Origin: Clostridium hydrogenum
GTDB lineage: Bacteria; Bacillota; Clostridia; Clostridiales; Clostridiaceae
Assembly (NCBI RefSeq): GCF_021432385.1
Contig: NZ_JAEACT010000002.1
Location: 1,073,501 to 1,137,500 of the forward strand
Direction of reading: 5' to 3'
Length of the DNA stretch: 64,000 nt
The first letter of the stretch is position 1. Every line of letters starts with the position of its first letter. Of the stretch, positions 63,486 to 64,000 are shown piece after piece. The notes beneath the pieces were generated by a model. That model had not been told where the DNA came from and searched no databases. It was given only the letters and a program-made list of their open reading frames with translations. A program made the position numbers and the translations under genes.

Positions 63486-64000
63486 ATGAAAATATTATAT
63501 ATTACAGCACAGACCCCTTATGGGGATGGAGAACAATTTATACCACCAGAAATTATAGAAATGATGAATAAGGGAAATGAAATAATAGTTGTTCCGCTAA
63601 GACCAAATCGTGATTTAGCAAAAGGCGGTGAGACAAGGCAAATAGCTAAGTATACTAAATATGTTCCTCTTATTAATGTTAAGGTTGTTTTATGTGCTGC
63701 TGCTGTATTATTTAAGCACCCTATAAAATATTTTAAGATACTAGGAAATATTTTAAGTAATTCAGGCAGTGTACTTAAGGTATTTAAAAATTTACTTTTG
63801 CTTGGTAAAGGACTTGTGATAGCTGATATTGCAAAGGAAAATAATGTAGAGCACATACATGCACATTGGGCATCTACTCCATCAACTGCAGCTTTTATTG
63901 CTTCCTATATGTCTGGTATAGAGTATAGTTTTACCTCTCATAGGTGGGATATAGCTGAAAATAATATGCTTAGAAAAAAGGCAGAAACAGCTAAGTTTAT
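63486..64000 (+). CDS. Glycosyltransferase family 4, 3'-truncated by window edge
   Basis: The frame opens with ATG at 63486, directly after the MurJ-like stop, and runs to the window end (171 codons). MKILYITAQTPYGDGEQFIP is a GT-B N-terminus, followed by VEHIHAHWASTPSTAAFIAS and YSFTSHRWDIAENN. Only the acceptor-side domain is visible. Translationally coupled to the flippase gene. Donor sugar unknown. Confidence 0.82.
   Translation, partial: MKILYITAQTPYGDGEQFIPPEIIEMMNKGNEIIVVPLRPNRDLAKGGETRQIAKYTKYVPLINVKVVLCAAAVLFKHPIKYFKILGNILSNSGSVLKVFKNLLLLGKGLVIADIAKENNVEHIHAHWASTPSTAAFIASYMSGIEYSFTSHRWDIAENNMLRKKAETAKF

Overview
The window reads as chromosomal DNA of a spore-forming, low-GC Clostridium (sensu stricto). 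Base composition is very AT-rich, and start sites carry strong AGGAGG-type ribosome binding sites. There are small acid-soluble spore proteins, YtxC, T-box controlled synthetase genes, MutS2 and a probable spore-surface gene pair. The species cannot be fixed from the sequence alone.

Layout. 1-5.4 kb: oligopeptide ABC transporter oppABCDF (oppA cut by the window edge). 5.5-8 kb: a small membrane protein, a divergent spore DNA-binding protein, a methyltransferase and Hsp33. 8.0-8.5 kb: a five-tRNA operon (Val, Asp, Phe, Gly, Cys) with a consensus promoter and its own terminator. 8.5-16.3 kb: a decaying nonribosomal-peptide/polyketide island. It holds the 3' end of an NRPS (A-tail, PCP, TE), a ZmaR-like acetyltransferase, a frameshifted RsgA paralogue, a biotin-carrier-like protein without its lysine, an Sfp-type phosphopantetheinyl transferase, a type II thioesterase broken at a T10 tract, an IS231-like remnant and shattered condensation-domain pieces. 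16.5-31.4 kb: core genes, namely a second SASP, a DUF6873-like gene, ytxC, T-box-thrS, L20-leader-infC-rpmI-rplT, a TrmH-type methylase, T-box-pheST, a long ZapA, a cysteine-desulfurase-like enzyme and DUF3343. 31.5-33.2 kb: a glycosyltransferase and an Asp-tailed protein, probably spore surface. 34-44.5 kb: U32 protein, mutS2, DUF523, L25/Ctc, phosphoglucomutase, TPR protein, galU. 44.8-64 kb: a secreted glucosaminidase, then a surface-polysaccharide locus (CapD-like epimerase/dehydratase, nucleotide-sugar dehydrogenases, WbpB- and WbpD-like enzymes, glycosyltransferases, a polymerase/ligase, two MurJ-like flippases and a beta-helix protein). PgcA and GalU supply UDP-glucose just upstream.

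The most unusual content lies between genes. At least ten copies or derivatives of a palindromic repeat family are scattered from 16.9 to 59.3 kb, always outside genes. Full copies (about 200-220 bp) have a clover-like core flanked by inverted arms made of short tandem words. The words differ completely between copies but always stay complementary between the two arms. Several copies sit inside a second, outer inverted repeat, and one such outer repeat occurs without any insert. A separate 159-nt element occurs twice (after rplT, and in opposite orientation at 33.8 kb). Its copies differ at about 22 positions, many of which keep base pairing, and share an invariant apical loop, so it looks like a structured RNA. 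A third hairpin family precedes a SASP gene and the polymerase gene.

All functional statements rest on reading motifs in the translated sequence; no database search was run.
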